64,000 nt of DNA from Saprospiraceae bacterium (GTDB taxonomy: Bacteria; Bacteroidota; Bacteroidia; Chitinophagales; Saprospiraceae): the NCBI GenBank assembly GCA_016787575.1, contig JAEUUO010000010.1, positions 186,001-250,000 of the forward strand, written 5' to 3'. Below the pieces are notes generated by a model. That model ran no database searches, had not been told where the DNA came from, and saw only the letters and a program-made list of their open reading frames with translations. Below are positions 19,267 to 28,417 of the stretch, in pieces. A program made the translations under genes and the position numbers. Every line of letters begins with the position of its first letter. Position 1 is the stretch's first letter.

Positions 19267-19302
19267 AAAATATTATTTTAGTCTTGTCTAAAATAATATT
19301 TT
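19267..19302 (+). promoter_or_regulatory. Candidate MntR-type operator (15-bp perfect inverted repeat)
   Basis: Arms 19267-19281 and 19288-19302 are perfect reverse complements (AAAATATTATTTTAG and CTAAAATAATATTTT) around a 6-nt centre, TCTTGT. The inner TTTAG-n6-CTAAA resembles DtxR/MntR-family operators, which are short palindromes with TTAG/CTAA half sites. It lies immediately upstream of the -7 box at 19305, so bound repressor would cover the promoter. The downstream gene itself carries an MntR-like domain, which points to autoregulation by metal. Confidence 0.7.
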
Positions 19303-19304
19303 GA

Positions 19305-19312
19305 TATATTTG
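19305..19312 (+). promoter_or_regulatory. Bacteroidota -7 promoter box
   Basis: TATATTTG is an exact TAnnTTTG match 15 nt before the ATG at 19328. A TCTTG at 19282-19286, inside the palindrome centre, is at suitable spacing for the -33 element. Confidence 0.6.
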
Positions 19313-19327
19313 AACTTTATTTTAAAT

Positions 19328-20596
19328 ATGCAAGATATATTTAGGTATCTATTTGACTTTTTTAGTTCCGATCTGGGATTACGGACACTGATCATTTCTA
19401 TTTTGGTCGGTGCCATGTGCGGCATGCTGGGATGCTTTATTGTTTTAAGAAACATGGCCTTGATTGGTGATGCCCTTTCACATGCTATTTTGCCTGGAAT
19501 AGTTTTGGCTTTTGTGGTAGCAGGTTATTCTACCCTGGGCTTTTTTGTCGGTTCGGTAATGGCGGGTTTGCTTTCCGCATTTTTAATTACCTGGTTGCAG
19601 CAAAAAATTCGGATTAAAAATGACGCAGCCATTGGGATCATATTCACCTTTATGTTTTCCATTGGAATCATAGGAATATCCTGGATCAGTGGCAAGCAAG
19701 GCGTGCATTTAGATTTAAAAGACTTCCTTTTTGGCAATTTGTTATCGGTTTCTCAAGAAGATCTCTACATGAGCATCCTAATGCTCATGCTGGTAAGCTT
19801 TATCATCATTTTATTTTACAGGCCTTTATTTATTACAACCTTCCAACCAGTAATTGCCGGAACCATGGGAATCAATTCTGCAGCAATGCATTACCTATTG
19901 ATGTTGTTATTATCATTGGTTGTTGTTGCATCTCTTCGTAGTGTAGGGGTCATTCTGGTAGTTTCCATGTTGATTACGCCTGCTTCTGCTGCTTTGTTGA
20001 TTGCTGACAGACTGCAAAAGGTGCTGATTTGGGCTAGTTTATTGGGTTCGCTTTCGGCAATATTAGGCCTTATTTTGTCCATTGCTTTTGATTTTCCGGT
20101 AGGTCCTTCAATGGCAGTCATGACGACATTTATTTATGGTGTAATTGCTTTATTTGCCCCAAAAAGAGGCTTTATTCCACGTTGGCAGGCTCGTAAAAAT
20201 TTACAACAACGCATTTTAATTGAGGACATATTAAAAAGGGCATCCAAAAATCCGATTCATGAGCCGGTCACCCTTGATCAATTTTCATCCATAACCGGCC
20301 AAACTACATCCCAACTTCTAAAATGGATGAAAAAACTGGAGAAGCTGGGTTTAATGATTACACATACAAATGGATATCAACTTACTGATCTTGGAAGGCT
20401 ACGTGCCAATCAGATTGTTAGAGCCCACAGATTGTGGGAAACTTTTCTGGTCGAAGAATTGGGCTTAAATGCGGATCAAATTCATGAAGATGCTGAATTT
20501 ATAGAACACCACTTATCAGAAGATGATTTAAATCGTTTGGATGAGCAATTGGGGTATCCGGAAACTGATCCACACGGTTCACCAATTCCTAAATAA
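19328..20596 (+). CDS. Metal ABC transporter permease fused to MntR-like regulator
   Basis: 422 aa from ATG 19328 (an upstream in-frame TTG at 19301 is inside the operator and is rejected). Residues about 1-275 form an ABC-3 permease (ZnuB/TroC/MntB family) with about eight helices, including MCGMLGCFIVLRNMALIGDA and the conserved SVGVILVVSMLITPAS. The remainder is a complete DtxR/MntR-type domain: a winged helix (LLKWMKKLEKLGLMITHTNG) and a metal-dependent dimerisation domain (RAHRLWETFLVEELG, AEFIEHHLSED, DPHGSPIP). The ligand set matches Bacillus MntR His77, Glu99, Glu102 and His103. Glu occupies the place of DtxR Cys102, favouring Mn over Fe. No ATPase or binding-protein gene adjoins it. 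Confidence 0.9.
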   Translation: MQDIFRYLFDFFSSDLGLRTLIISILVGAMCGMLGCFIVLRNMALIGDALSHAILPGIVLAFVVAGYSTLGFFVGSVMAGLLSAFLITWLQQKIRIKNDAAIGIIFTFMFSIGIIGISWISGKQGVHLDLKDFLFGNLLSVSQEDLYMSILMLMLVSFIIILFYRPLFITTFQPVIAGTMGINSAAMHYLLMLLLSLVVVASLRSVGVILVVSMLITPASAALLIADRLQKVLIWASLLGSLSAILGLILSIAFDFPVGPSMAVMTTFIYGVIALFAPKRGFIPRWQARKNLQQRILIEDILKRASKNPIHEPVTLDQFSSITGQTTSQLLKWMKKLEKLGLMITHTNGYQLTDLGRLRANQIVRAHRLWETFLVEELGLNADQIHEDAEFIEHHLSEDDLNRLDEQLGYPETDPHGSPIPK

Positions 20597-20606
20597 AGCG
20601 AGCAAT

Positions 20607-20963
20607 CTATTTTTCGAATTTCTTAAACAGCGCATCCACTTTATAGACCTCATCCATCATATCGTCTATATAAAACTTCATTTCAGGCATGGTTCGAATT
20701 TGTTTTTTAATTCGTTGATGTAAGGCTTGCTTTAAACGCGCATAATGTTCTTCCATTTCAAGAATCACAGCTTGTTTGTTGTCTGTATTAAAAATACTCA
20801 AATACACTTTCGCAAGGCTAAAATCCGGGCTTATAGAAACACTTGTTATGGTAACCAAAACACTGTTTCCATAAATATAAGCACCTTCAGCTGCAAGTAC
20901 ATAGCTGAATTGCCGTCTTAAAAGCTCAGATACTTGTTTTTGCCTGATTGAATCCATAGTCAA
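20607..20963 (-). CDS. rbfA: Ribosome-binding factor A
   Basis: A 118-aa KH-like protein with the RbfA pattern: RQKQVSELLRRQFSYVL at the N-terminus, VLVTITSVSISPDFSLAKVY in the middle strand and KKQIRTMPEMKFYIDDMMDE near the end (KIxxxRxxPxLxF-type motif). RbfA binds the 30S subunit during late 16S rRNA maturation and cold adaptation. Two starts are possible, 20963 and 20957 (MDSIRQ). The gene is convergent with the metal permease and divergent from recG. Confidence 0.93.
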   Translation of the reverse strand: MTMDSIRQKQVSELLRRQFSYVLAAEGAYIYGNSVLVTITSVSISPDFSLAKVYLSIFNTDNKQAVILEMEEHYARLKQALHQRIKKQIRTMPEMKFYIDDMMDEVYKVDALFKKFEK

Positions 20964-21026
20964 TTAAACGAATCAAAAGGATCGAAAGTTTATCAGAATC
21001 CCTCTTATTTTGCAGTGGCATTGATT

Positions 21027-23141
21027 ATGAGTTCATCAAAATTATTTCCAGACAGTCCAATTGAATATTTGAAAGGCGTTGGCCCACAAAAGGCCATTGC
21101 ATTGAAGGAACAACTCAACATTCGAACTTTAGGAGACTTGATTGAATATTTTCCGTTTCGTTACGTTGACAAAACCATCATTCATCGAATTGATGAAATC
21201 AATCAGGAAGCCGCCTATTATCAATTACTCGGTAAAATTCAAAGCTTAGAAGAGAAAGGCTTTGGCAAATCAAAGCGATTAATTGCAATATTCCAAGATG
21301 GCACTGGTTTTCTCGAACTGATATGGTTTCAAAATTATCAATGGATACGTCAAAAGCTCGAAACAGGGAAAGAATTTATTATATATGGAAAATTAAATCT
21401 AAATGGATTTCAAAAATCAATGGCTCATCCGGAACTGGAAGAAGTAAATCCCACGATACCAAAAACCAAATTGCGATTTGATCCTGTGTATTCCAGCAAC
21501 GAAAAACTGACAGCTAAAGGACTCGATAGCAAAGGCATCCGCAGGATACTATTTCATGTATTTCAAAATCTGGAACCACTTTCCATATCTGAAAATTTAC
21601 CAGACTACATCCTTCGCAAATATCAATTGCCAGCTCGTTACAATTGTTTATTAACTATCCATTTTCCGTCTAATGACAAGGACTTGCATCTTGCACGACA
21701 ACGATTAAAATTTGAAGAATTGTTTTTTATGCAGTTGCGGATGATCCGTGCAATGCATTTACGAAAAAGTAAAAGCACAGGCTTCAAGTTTGATTTACAC
21801 AAATCAGCTTACTTAAATTTTTTAATCACTCGGCTCCCCTTTCAATTAACCCGGGCACAGTTAAAAGTATTGGATGAATTAACATCAGACTTAAGTACCG
21901 GTAAACAAATGAACCGATTGCTTCAGGGCGATGTAGGAAGTGGTAAAACAATTGTTGCGCTCCTGGTCATGTTGCTTGCAGGAACAAACGGCTATCAAGC
22001 TTGCATTATGGCTCCTACTGAAGTATTGGCCAATCAACACTTTCAAAGCATCAAACACTTATTAACGGATACTGAATTTTCATGTGCTTTGTTGAGTTCG
22101 AATGTAAAGGGCAAAGAACGTGAAACTTTATTTAGTCAATTGGCAGCAGGTCAAATTACAATCTTAATTGGCACACATGCTGTTTTGGAAGACCCGGTTA
22201 AGTTTCAAAATTTAGGTTTGGTTGTAATTGATGAACAACATCGTTTTGGTGTCGAACAACGTGCTAAACTATGGGGTAAATCAAATTCATTTCCGCCTCA
22301 TATTCTTGTCATGACAGCAACTCCAATTCCTCGCACTTTAGCAATGAGTTTATATGGCGATTTAGATGTATCCATAATTGACGAACTTCCACCGGACCGC
22401 AAGCCAATTAAAACCTTGCATTTTACAGAAATTCTCCGCGGTAAATTATTTGAATTCATGAAGGAGCAAATCCGCTTGGGTCGTCAAATTTACATCGTGT
22501 TTCCCTTGATTGAAGAATCGGAAAAACTTGACATTGAAAATTTGGAACTGGGATATGAAAAATTGTTAGAATCTTTTCCAATGCCCAGTTATCAAATTGC
22601 AGTAGTTCATGGACGATTAAGGCCTAAAGACAAGGAACTTGAAATGCAGCGTTTTGTGCAACAAAGAGCTCAAATTATGGTTGCAACTACCGTTATTGAA
22701 GTAGGTGTTAATGTGCCCAATGCCTCAATCATGATTATTGAAAACGCTGAGCGATTTGGACTGGCACAATTGCACCAACTTCGCGGTCGGGTTGGACGAG
22801 GGGCAGACCAATCTTATTGTGTATTAATGACTGCAGATCGACTCAGTCCGGATGCAAAAAACCGAATTCAGATCATGTGCCAGACCAATGATGGCTTTGT
22901 AATTGCGGAAGAAGATCTTAAAATAAGAGGTCCAGGAAATTTAGACGGTACCCAACAAAGTGGATTGATCGCACTTAAAGTGGCAGATATTGTTGAAGAT
23001 CAGAAAATTCTGATAGAAGCCCGCAAACTGGCCGAGGCAATATTATTAAGAGATCCGGAACTTCAGCAAGCCGTCAATGCTTGTTTAAAGCTGCAAATGG
23101 ATCCTGATACTTCCAGCCAAAATCTGGCTATCATCTCTTAA
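21027..23141 (+). CDS. recG: ATP-dependent DNA helicase RecG
   Basis: 704 aa from ATG 21027; an upstream GTG at 21015 would add four residues. The N-terminal wedge/OB region contains YLKGVGPQKAIALKE and IEYFPFRYVD. Walker A is LLQGDVGSGKTIVALL, Walker B is the DEQH of LVVIDEQHRFGVEQRAKLWG, motif III is MTATPIPRTLAM, and motif VI is QLRGRVGRGADQSYCVL. The TRG-type tail EEDLKIRGPGNLDGTQQSG is also present. RecG remodels stalled forks and Holliday junctions. Length and motifs are complete. Confidence 0.97.
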   Translation: MSSSKLFPDSPIEYLKGVGPQKAIALKEQLNIRTLGDLIEYFPFRYVDKTIIHRIDEINQEAAYYQLLGKIQSLEEKGFGKSKRLIAIFQDGTGFLELIWFQNYQWIRQKLETGKEFIIYGKLNLNGFQKSMAHPELEEVNPTIPKTKLRFDPVYSSNEKLTAKGLDSKGIRRILFHVFQNLEPLSISENLPDYILRKYQLPARYNCLLTIHFPSNDKDLHLARQRLKFEELFFMQLRMIRAMHLRKSKSTGFKFDLHKSAYLNFLITRLPFQLTRAQLKVLDELTSDLSTGKQMNRLLQGDVGSGKTIVALLVMLLAGTNGYQACIMAPTEVLANQHFQSIKHLLTDTEFSCALLSSNVKGKERETLFSQLAAGQITILIGTHAVLEDPVKFQNLGLVVIDEQHRFGVEQRAKLWGKSNSFPPHILVMTATPIPRTLAMSLYGDLDVSIIDELPPDRKPIKTLHFTEILRGKLFEFMKEQIRLGRQIYIVFPLIEESEKLDIENLELGYEKLLESFPMPSYQIAVVHGRLRPKDKELEMQRFVQQRAQIMVATTVIEVGVNVPNASIMIIENAERFGLAQLHQLRGRVGRGADQSYCVLMTADRLSPDAKNRIQIMCQTNDGFVIAEEDLKIRGPGNLDGTQQSGLIALKVADIVEDQKILIEARKLAEAILLRDPELQQAVNACLKLQMDPDTSSQNLAIIS

Positions 23142-23280
23142 AAGCATGTTTTTCTCCAGGCACTAAAAAGAAGGCCAAATGACAATTCTAGGTTAAATTA
23201 ATGGAAAATACTGTTAAATGAGCAGCATTTCTCAGACTTGTGGTATCTTAGTGGTGTAGAATTAAATCTTTTGCAATAAA

Positions 23281-23754
23281 ATGAAAAAAGCATTTCTTAG
23301 TTTTTTAACGCTCGTTAGCCTGGTCTTGAATGTAAACAGTCAGCAGACCATCCAATCCGCAATTGAACAAACCGATACCCGTTTTGTGAAAGAATGGATT
23401 AACACTGGACATGATGTAAATAACATCATCATTGTCAACGATCAAAAAATGACCCCTTTGGCATATGCCGCAATGAAAGCAAACCCAGAAATGGTCAATC
23501 TTTTATTAAACCGGGGAGCTCAGGTAAACCAGAAAACAGATTTTCAAGATGCATTGATGTTTGCTGCTATGGGCGGCAACATTGAAATCATTGAGACTTT
23601 GTTGACTGCTGGTGCCAACCCTATGAATGAAAACAAAATGGGAAAATGTGCTCGCGACTTGGCAAAAGATGCAGGTCATACTGCAGCGCACCAGTTGTTG
23701 AGTCTTGAAACCGAAAAAAGGGTTTCTGCCCAAAGAGCAAAAAGACTGAAATAA
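23281..23754 (+). CDS. Secreted ankyrin-repeat protein
   Basis: 157 aa with a signal peptide (about 1-20, cleavage near NSQQT). Three to four ankyrin repeats follow: AIEQTDTRFVKEWINTGHDV, MTPLAYAAMKANPEMVNLLL, QDALMFAAMGGNIEIIETLL with TAGANP, and a final CARDLAKDAGHTAAHQLL. The protein should be periplasmic and act through protein-protein contact. The tail is basic. It has its own intrinsic terminator at 23776-23808. The function of such small exported ankyrin proteins is not known. Confidence 0.88.
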   Translation: MKKAFLSFLTLVSLVLNVNSQQTIQSAIEQTDTRFVKEWINTGHDVNNIIIVNDQKMTPLAYAAMKANPEMVNLLLNRGAQVNQKTDFQDALMFAAMGGNIEIIETLLTAGANPMNENKMGKCARDLAKDAGHTAAHQLLSLETEKRVSAQRAKRLK

Positions 23755-23775
23755 TAAAAATTTAAACCCTTTAGT

Positions 23776-23808
23776 AAAAGGAATCCAATCACATTGGATT
23801 CCTTTTTT
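23776..23808 (+). terminator. Intrinsic terminator
   Basis: A 14-bp perfect stem (arms 23776-23789 and 23793-23806, core GGAATCCAAT/ATTGGATTCC), CAC loop, then a run of six T (23803-23808). It terminates the ankyrin gene and ends only 11 nt before the next ATG. Confidence 0.88.
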
Positions 23809-23819
23809 ATTTTTGACCA

Positions 23820-24767
23820 ATGAGCTGGAAAATTATTATTACCGATGGCCTGGAAGAGTCTGGCATCAAAGCCCTTCAATCGCATGGTTTTCAAGTAGAC
23901 CTTAAAAAATTAGAAGCCGGAGAACTCGCGAACATTTTACCGAATTATCAAGGAATTATTGTAAGGAGCGCCACTAAATTGCGCGAGGATCTTATCAATA
24001 AATGTCCAAATTTAATATTTATAGCACGTGCGGGTGTGGGCTTGGATAATATCGATTTAGATGCAGCCAGAGCAAATGGCATTAAAGTAATAAATACTCC
24101 AGCGTCATCTTCTCGATCTGTTGCAGAATTGAGTATGGCCCATATTTATAATTTGAGTAGAAATTTGCAAATCAGCAACCGAAACTTGAACGATAAAAGT
24201 AGTTTTATTGAGCTTAAAAAAAATCTATCGAAAGCCACCGAACTAAAAGGAAAAACTTTATTGATTATAGGGATGGGTCGCATAGGAAGAGAACTAGGAT
24301 TGCTGGCACTTGGTTCCGGGATGCAAATATTGGCTCATGACCCATTTATTAATCAGGTTTCTTTAAATTTTGATATTCAAGGGCAGACCTTTTTAATCCC
24401 TGTTCCAATGGTTTCTCTTGAAGAAGGATTGCAATCAGCTGATTACATCAGCATGCACTCTCCATTTGATGGGAATCAGATACTCACAAAATCAAGGTTT
24501 GCACTCATGAAGAAAACGGCATGTGTCATCAATACTTCACGAGGTGAAAATTTAGATGAAATTGCTTTGCTGGAAGCATTGAATACAGGGCAACTTGCCG
24601 GAGCAGGATTGGATGTTTTCCAAAATGAACCCGAGGTAAATACGCAATTATTTAATCATCCTAAAATTTCTGTGAGTCCTCACATTGGCGCTTCTACTTT
24701 AGATGCTCAGCAACGAATTGCTGAGGAACTGGTAGCACAAATTGTCAGCTTGTATAATCAAAGTTGA
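23820..24767 (+). CDS. D-3-phosphoglycerate dehydrogenase-like 2-hydroxyacid dehydrogenase
   Basis: A 315-aa D-isomer-specific 2-hydroxyacid dehydrogenase. The catalytic and cofactor elements are intact: VRSATKLRED, IARAGVGLDNIDLDAARANG, the NAD-binding LLIIGMGRIGREL, the catalytic Arg in INTSRGENLDE, Glu in DVFQNEPEV and His in VSPHIGAST. It matches the short SerA type without the C-terminal ACT domains, as seen in other Bacteroidota, so phosphoglycerate oxidation for serine synthesis is likely. Other 2-hydroxyacids cannot be excluded. No serC neighbour is in view. Confidence 0.85.
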   Translation: MSWKIIITDGLEESGIKALQSHGFQVDLKKLEAGELANILPNYQGIIVRSATKLREDLINKCPNLIFIARAGVGLDNIDLDAARANGIKVINTPASSSRSVAELSMAHIYNLSRNLQISNRNLNDKSSFIELKKNLSKATELKGKTLLIIGMGRIGRELGLLALGSGMQILAHDPFINQVSLNFDIQGQTFLIPVPMVSLEEGLQSADYISMHSPFDGNQILTKSRFALMKKTACVINTSRGENLDEIALLEALNTGQLAGAGLDVFQNEPEVNTQLFNHPKISVSPHIGASTLDAQQRIAEELVAQIVSLYNQS

Positions 24768-24795
24768 GAAGAGGCTAAGAGGAAAAGAGGAAAAG
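24766..24795. repeat. Purine-rich intergenic repeat (AAGAGG units)
   Basis: A GAGAAGAGGCTAAGAGGAAA-type tract directly after the SerA-like stop. The same purine motif recurs at about 40525-40560 and 59022-59068, always in intergenic DNA beside a stop codon. Confidence 0.5.
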
Positions 24796-24857
24796 ATGCA
24801 ACTTCCTAATTTCAACATTAAACTAACACATATCCCCAAATTTATTTTCAGCTGCCC

Positions 24858-26195
24858 TTAATTGTATTTTCTTTTTAAGAACCATTCATTGTCATTTATA
24901 CTGATTCCAAAATGAATGTTTATATAATTTTCTTTTAAGCGTTCTTCTAATTTTCGTTGACCAAAATCAACATTTAAATGAAACATAGCATCTTGTCTTA
25001 AGAAAATTATTGGATATGACCAACCCACACTTAAACCCAATCCTTTAATTTCAGCATTGTCTATGGTCCGGTAATCATTTTCAAGATAGGCACCAAAGCG
25101 ATACGTGGATTTCTTTATAAAATTATCAAAGCTATTTTGTCCAGGCTTAAGCCATGTTGCAACAGCAAGACGATTCGATGATTTGGTTGTTCCAATCAAT
25201 CCTTTCGTCAAGCTCGCATTCTTCCAGTCTGTCCAATGAAAAGAAGCCATTAAGCCGTATTTGTCTTTATGAGCGTATGCAATTCCAGCCTGTAGGCCAA
25301 ATGGCAATTTGCCCTTTTCAGTCAACTCATTAACATACAATACTGTATCAACAACACCCAAATTATCTTCAAATCTTGTTTGATGCAAAGCAGAATAACT
25401 TGAATTATAATTTACTGGAAGATCAAAAACCAATCCTGCAGAAAATATTTGGCGACGCAAGCTATTGTCTTTGTTAAGTTGTGCTTGATTTAATATTTTT
25501 CGGTAACTAAAACCAAGTACCGGTTGCCATCCACTAAGGTGCACTTTATCATTTAAATAAGAATCATAGGACGCAGGCAAACTATTAAAATATAAATTTT
25601 GATTGAAATTTAAATTTCCAAAAAGGTAATTCATACGCAAGCCAATAGCCAAATCTTTGTAACGATATGCAAAGCCCAATTGAAAATTCTGAATGAGTCC
25701 ATCTCCTTGTACAATTCGATTTAATTGATTGTTTTTATCAGATGAATCCACAGTTTCAGAACGATATCCAACTGAAGAATATGGACACAAACCAATTTGA
25801 ACTGCATACGTATGGGTGTATTTCTTACGATCCAGCAATTCATTGATTGCATTGCGAAGAGGAATTGCCAATTGTATGTTGTTGATATTTCCAGACCAAT
25901 CTTTTAGCGTATTTCCTGAAGCCTCTTCCAATTTATTTTGACGAGCATATACACCAATTTCCATGTCTGTTTGTTTCAAAAAAGCAGTGGTTGCAGGATT
26001 TAGTGGATTGTATAATTGCTCGGAAATAAATCCGGTACCTGCATTTGCCATTCCGGCCATCCAACCGGTACTAGCGATTCGAAGATCGCCCAAAGCATAT
26101 CGAGATAATGGAGAGTTTTCATTATTCTGTGCAATTAGTTGGGGTGCAAAGAGTATAAGAACAAATTGTATAAATAGCGATTTGATGTACATCAT
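24858..26195 (-). CDS. FadL-like outer-membrane beta-barrel protein
   Basis: 445 aa with a signal peptide (about 1-22, ...PQLIAQ). The mature N-terminus NNENSPLSRYALGDLR and ...ANAGTGF...NPLNPATTAFL resemble the plug region of FadL/OmpP1-type transporters. Long alternating strands follow (LQLAIPLRN, QLGFAYRYKDLAIGLRMNY, YGLMASFHWTDWKN), ending in HFGISINDNEWFLKRKYN. Its place directly after coaX with a 4-nt ATGA overlap is a conserved gene pair in Bacteroidota. Transport of a hydrophobic compound is inferred from the fold only. Confidence 0.8.
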   Translation of the reverse strand: MMYIKSLFIQFVLILFAPQLIAQNNENSPLSRYALGDLRIASTGWMAGMANAGTGFISEQLYNPLNPATTAFLKQTDMEIGVYARQNKLEEASGNTLKDWSGNINNIQLAIPLRNAINELLDRKKYTHTYAVQIGLCPYSSVGYRSETVDSSDKNNQLNRIVQGDGLIQNFQLGFAYRYKDLAIGLRMNYLFGNLNFNQNLYFNSLPASYDSYLNDKVHLSGWQPVLGFSYRKILNQAQLNKDNSLRRQIFSAGLVFDLPVNYNSSYSALHQTRFEDNLGVVDTVLYVNELTEKGKLPFGLQAGIAYAHKDKYGLMASFHWTDWKNASLTKGLIGTTKSSNRLAVATWLKPGQNSFDNFIKKSTYRFGAYLENDYRTIDNAEIKGLGLSVGWSYPIIFLRQDAMFHLNVDFGQRKLEERLKENYINIHFGISINDNEWFLKRKYN

Positions 26196-26914
26196 TGATA
26201 ATCTAAAATGGTATTAAGACCTTTAAGGACCAGGTAAGGTTCCGCAAAAATGCTGATTTTCAGGTGATTTACCAAAAAAGGAGCATTTCCACCACTTAAA
26301 ACGACGTAAAGCTCCGGATAGTTTTTACGTAGCCTGGTAAAATATCCTTCTGTTTCCAGTACAATTCCCTGAAGGGCACCATTTTCCATGGCACTAACGG
26401 TATCATACCCAATAAAAGAATTTCCAGGGTCATGAACTTTAATAAGTGGCAACACAGAGGTGTAATCGTGCATTGCTTTACAACGCATTTCCAATCCGGG
26501 AGCGATATTACCCCCTATAAATTCACCGTGATTGTTTATCAGGTCATAGGTTATACAGGTTCCAGCATTTACAACCAGCAACGCTCCTTTTTTGTATAAG
26601 GCCAAAGCTCCAGCCATAGCAGCAATTCGATCTGTTCCAAGTGACTCCGGAGTTTTGTAATGAATTTTTAAGGGCAATTTGGTTGTGGAATTCAAGCGAA
26701 GCAGTTTTCTTTTTTCCTTAAAAGCCAACAACCAATCCGGATCATTGGCAAGAACGCTTGAGTAAATTCCACTTTCAAATTCCGCTTCTTGAAGCCATTC
26801 GATAATGGCTGCTTCCTCATTAAACCCATGTACCGTATAGCGTTTGACCTTGCCATTTTCCATCAAAGCCAATTTAATCCGACTATTGCCTATGTCCACA
26901 CACAGTTTGTCCAT
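26192..26914 (-). CDS. coaX: Type III pantothenate kinase
   Basis: A 240-aa ASKHA-fold kinase making 4'-phosphopantothenate, the first step of CoA synthesis. DIGNSRIKLALMENG is the phosphate-1 motif; PESLGTDRIAAMAGAL is the pantothenate-site GxDR motif; VVNAGTCITYDLI is the phosphate-2 motif; GGNIAPGLEMRCKAM and VLSGGNA (adenosine site) complete it. Length matches short Bacteroidota CoaX. It is co-oriented with purH upstream (2-nt gap) and overlaps the FadL-like gene by 4 nt. CoaBC, for later steps of the same pathway, is at 41886. Confidence 0.96.
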   Translation of the reverse strand: MDKLCVDIGNSRIKLALMENGKVKRYTVHGFNEEAAIIEWLQEAEFESGIYSSVLANDPDWLLAFKEKRKLLRLNSTTKLPLKIHYKTPESLGTDRIAAMAGALALYKKGALLVVNAGTCITYDLINNHGEFIGGNIAPGLEMRCKAMHDYTSVLPLIKVHDPGNSFIGYDTVSAMENGALQGIVLETEGYFTRLRKNYPELYVVLSGGNAPFLVNHLKISIFAEPYLVLKGLNTILDYQ

Positions 26915-26916
26915 AA

Positions 26917-28413
26917 TCAGTGTTTAAAATGTCTGATTCCTGAAAATACCATTGCTATTCCCAATTCATCCGCTTTTTGAATGCTTTTATCATCATTGAC
27001 GGATCCACCCGGTTGAATAATTGCGGTAATACCGGCATTGGCTGCTAATTCAACACAATCCGGGAAAGGGAAAAACGCTTCAGAAGCCATGACACTTCCT
27101 GCCGGGTCAAAACCCATAGACCTGGCTTTTTCTATGGCTTGTTTGCAAGCATCTACTCTCGAAGTTTGACCACATCCCATTCCAATTAATTGTTGCTTAC
27201 TCACCAGCGTTATCGCATTTGACTTTAAATGTTTTGCACACGTTGTTGCAAATAAAAGATCCTTAATTTCTAATTCTGTTGCTTGTCTTTTGGTAACATT
27301 TTGAAGGGCTTCCGGTTTCTGGACATGAAGGTCCATTTCTTGATTCAAAAACCCATTGATAGCCGTTCGACTGCTCCAGGCTTGATGCGGTAGTTTTTTT
27401 AATAAAACGAGGATGCGATTTTTCTTTGCACTCAGCATTTCCACCACACCGGGTTCAAAGGCAGGAGCAATTAATAATTCATAAAATAGATTGTTAATCT
27501 TTTGCGCAGTGTCTATATCGAGGGTCTTATTACAAATAAGAATTCCACCGAAAGCAGAAACCGGATCACCTGCCAAGGCATCCAGCCAAGCTTGAGATAT
27601 TGTTTCTCTTTGAGCAATCCCACAAACATTGGTGTGCTTAATAACAGCAAAGCATGCTGGCCCTTCATAGAAATCCGCCATCAAATTGCATGCTGCATCC
27701 AAGTCAAGGATGTTGTTGTAAGAAAGCTCTTTACCGGATAGTATTTCGAAACATTCGTCTAAATTACCTTCAAAATATGCCTGTTGGTGCGGATTTTCTC
27801 CATACCTAAGTGGCCATTTATGCTTGGTGCCGGCATCAAAATAATCTGCAATTGCCGCATCGTAAGAACTGCTCAGTTTAAAAGCTGCACTTGCAAGGTA
27901 TTTCCGCTCTTCCAATTGGGAAATGGCGTTGTTTTTTAAAATTTCTAAAATGTTTGGATATTGCTCTGCAGAAGGAATAATTACTACGTCTTCATAGTTT
28001 TTCGCTCCAGCACGAATTAAAGATATGCCACCGATATCAATTTTTTCGATGATTTCCTGATTGTCTGTACTTGTTTTACGGGTTTCCTGAAACGGGTACA
28101 AATCAACTATCACCAAATCAATTAAAGGAATTTCAAAATGGGCCAATTGGGACAAATGGTCCGGATTTCGAATTGCTAAGATCCCTCCAAACACCTTCGG
28201 ATGCAATGTTTTTACACGGCCTCCTAAAATTGATGGATATTCGGTAATATCTTCAACAGCTACGACCGGAATTCCTAGTTTTTCAAGATAAGCCTGGGTC
28301 CCGCCGGTTGAATAAATCACAATTCCCAGGCTATGCAATCGAGTAGCAATTTCATCAAGCCCATCTTTGTTATACACAGAAATTAATGCGGAGTGAATTC
28401 TTTTAGCGTTCAT
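26917..28413 (-). CDS. purH: Bifunctional AICAR transformylase/IMP cyclohydrolase
   Basis: 498 aa from the ATG at 28413, which sits 4 nt after the tdk stop. A farther in-frame start at 28440 would overlap tdk and adds nine unlikely residues. The N-terminal MGS-like IMP cyclohydrolase domain shows IYSTGGTQAYLEKLGIPVV and GGRVKTLHPKVFGGILA. The C-terminal transformylase domain shows LRYGENPHQQAYF, LSYNNILDLDAA, FAVIKHTNVCG and CAKHLKSNAI. It catalyses the last two steps of IMP synthesis. PurN is also in the window (44031). Confidence 0.97.
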   Translation of the reverse strand: MNAKRIHSALISVYNKDGLDEIATRLHSLGIVIYSTGGTQAYLEKLGIPVVAVEDITEYPSILGGRVKTLHPKVFGGILAIRNPDHLSQLAHFEIPLIDLVIVDLYPFQETRKTSTDNQEIIEKIDIGGISLIRAGAKNYEDVVIIPSAEQYPNILEILKNNAISQLEERKYLASAAFKLSSSYDAAIADYFDAGTKHKWPLRYGENPHQQAYFEGNLDECFEILSGKELSYNNILDLDAACNLMADFYEGPACFAVIKHTNVCGIAQRETISQAWLDALAGDPVSAFGGILICNKTLDIDTAQKINNLFYELLIAPAFEPGVVEMLSAKKNRILVLLKKLPHQAWSSRTAINGFLNQEMDLHVQKPEALQNVTKRQATELEIKDLLFATTCAKHLKSNAITLVSKQQLIGMGCGQTSRVDACKQAIEKARSMGFDPAGSVMASEAFFPFPDCVELAANAGITAIIQPGGSVNDDKSIQKADELGIAMVFSGIRHFKH

Positions 28414-28417
28414 GAGC

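Noticed and set aside
19301..19327. Upstream TTG start of the permease-repressor fusion
   Set aside because: It lies in the palindrome and promoter box; ATG 19328 gives the standard permease N-terminus.
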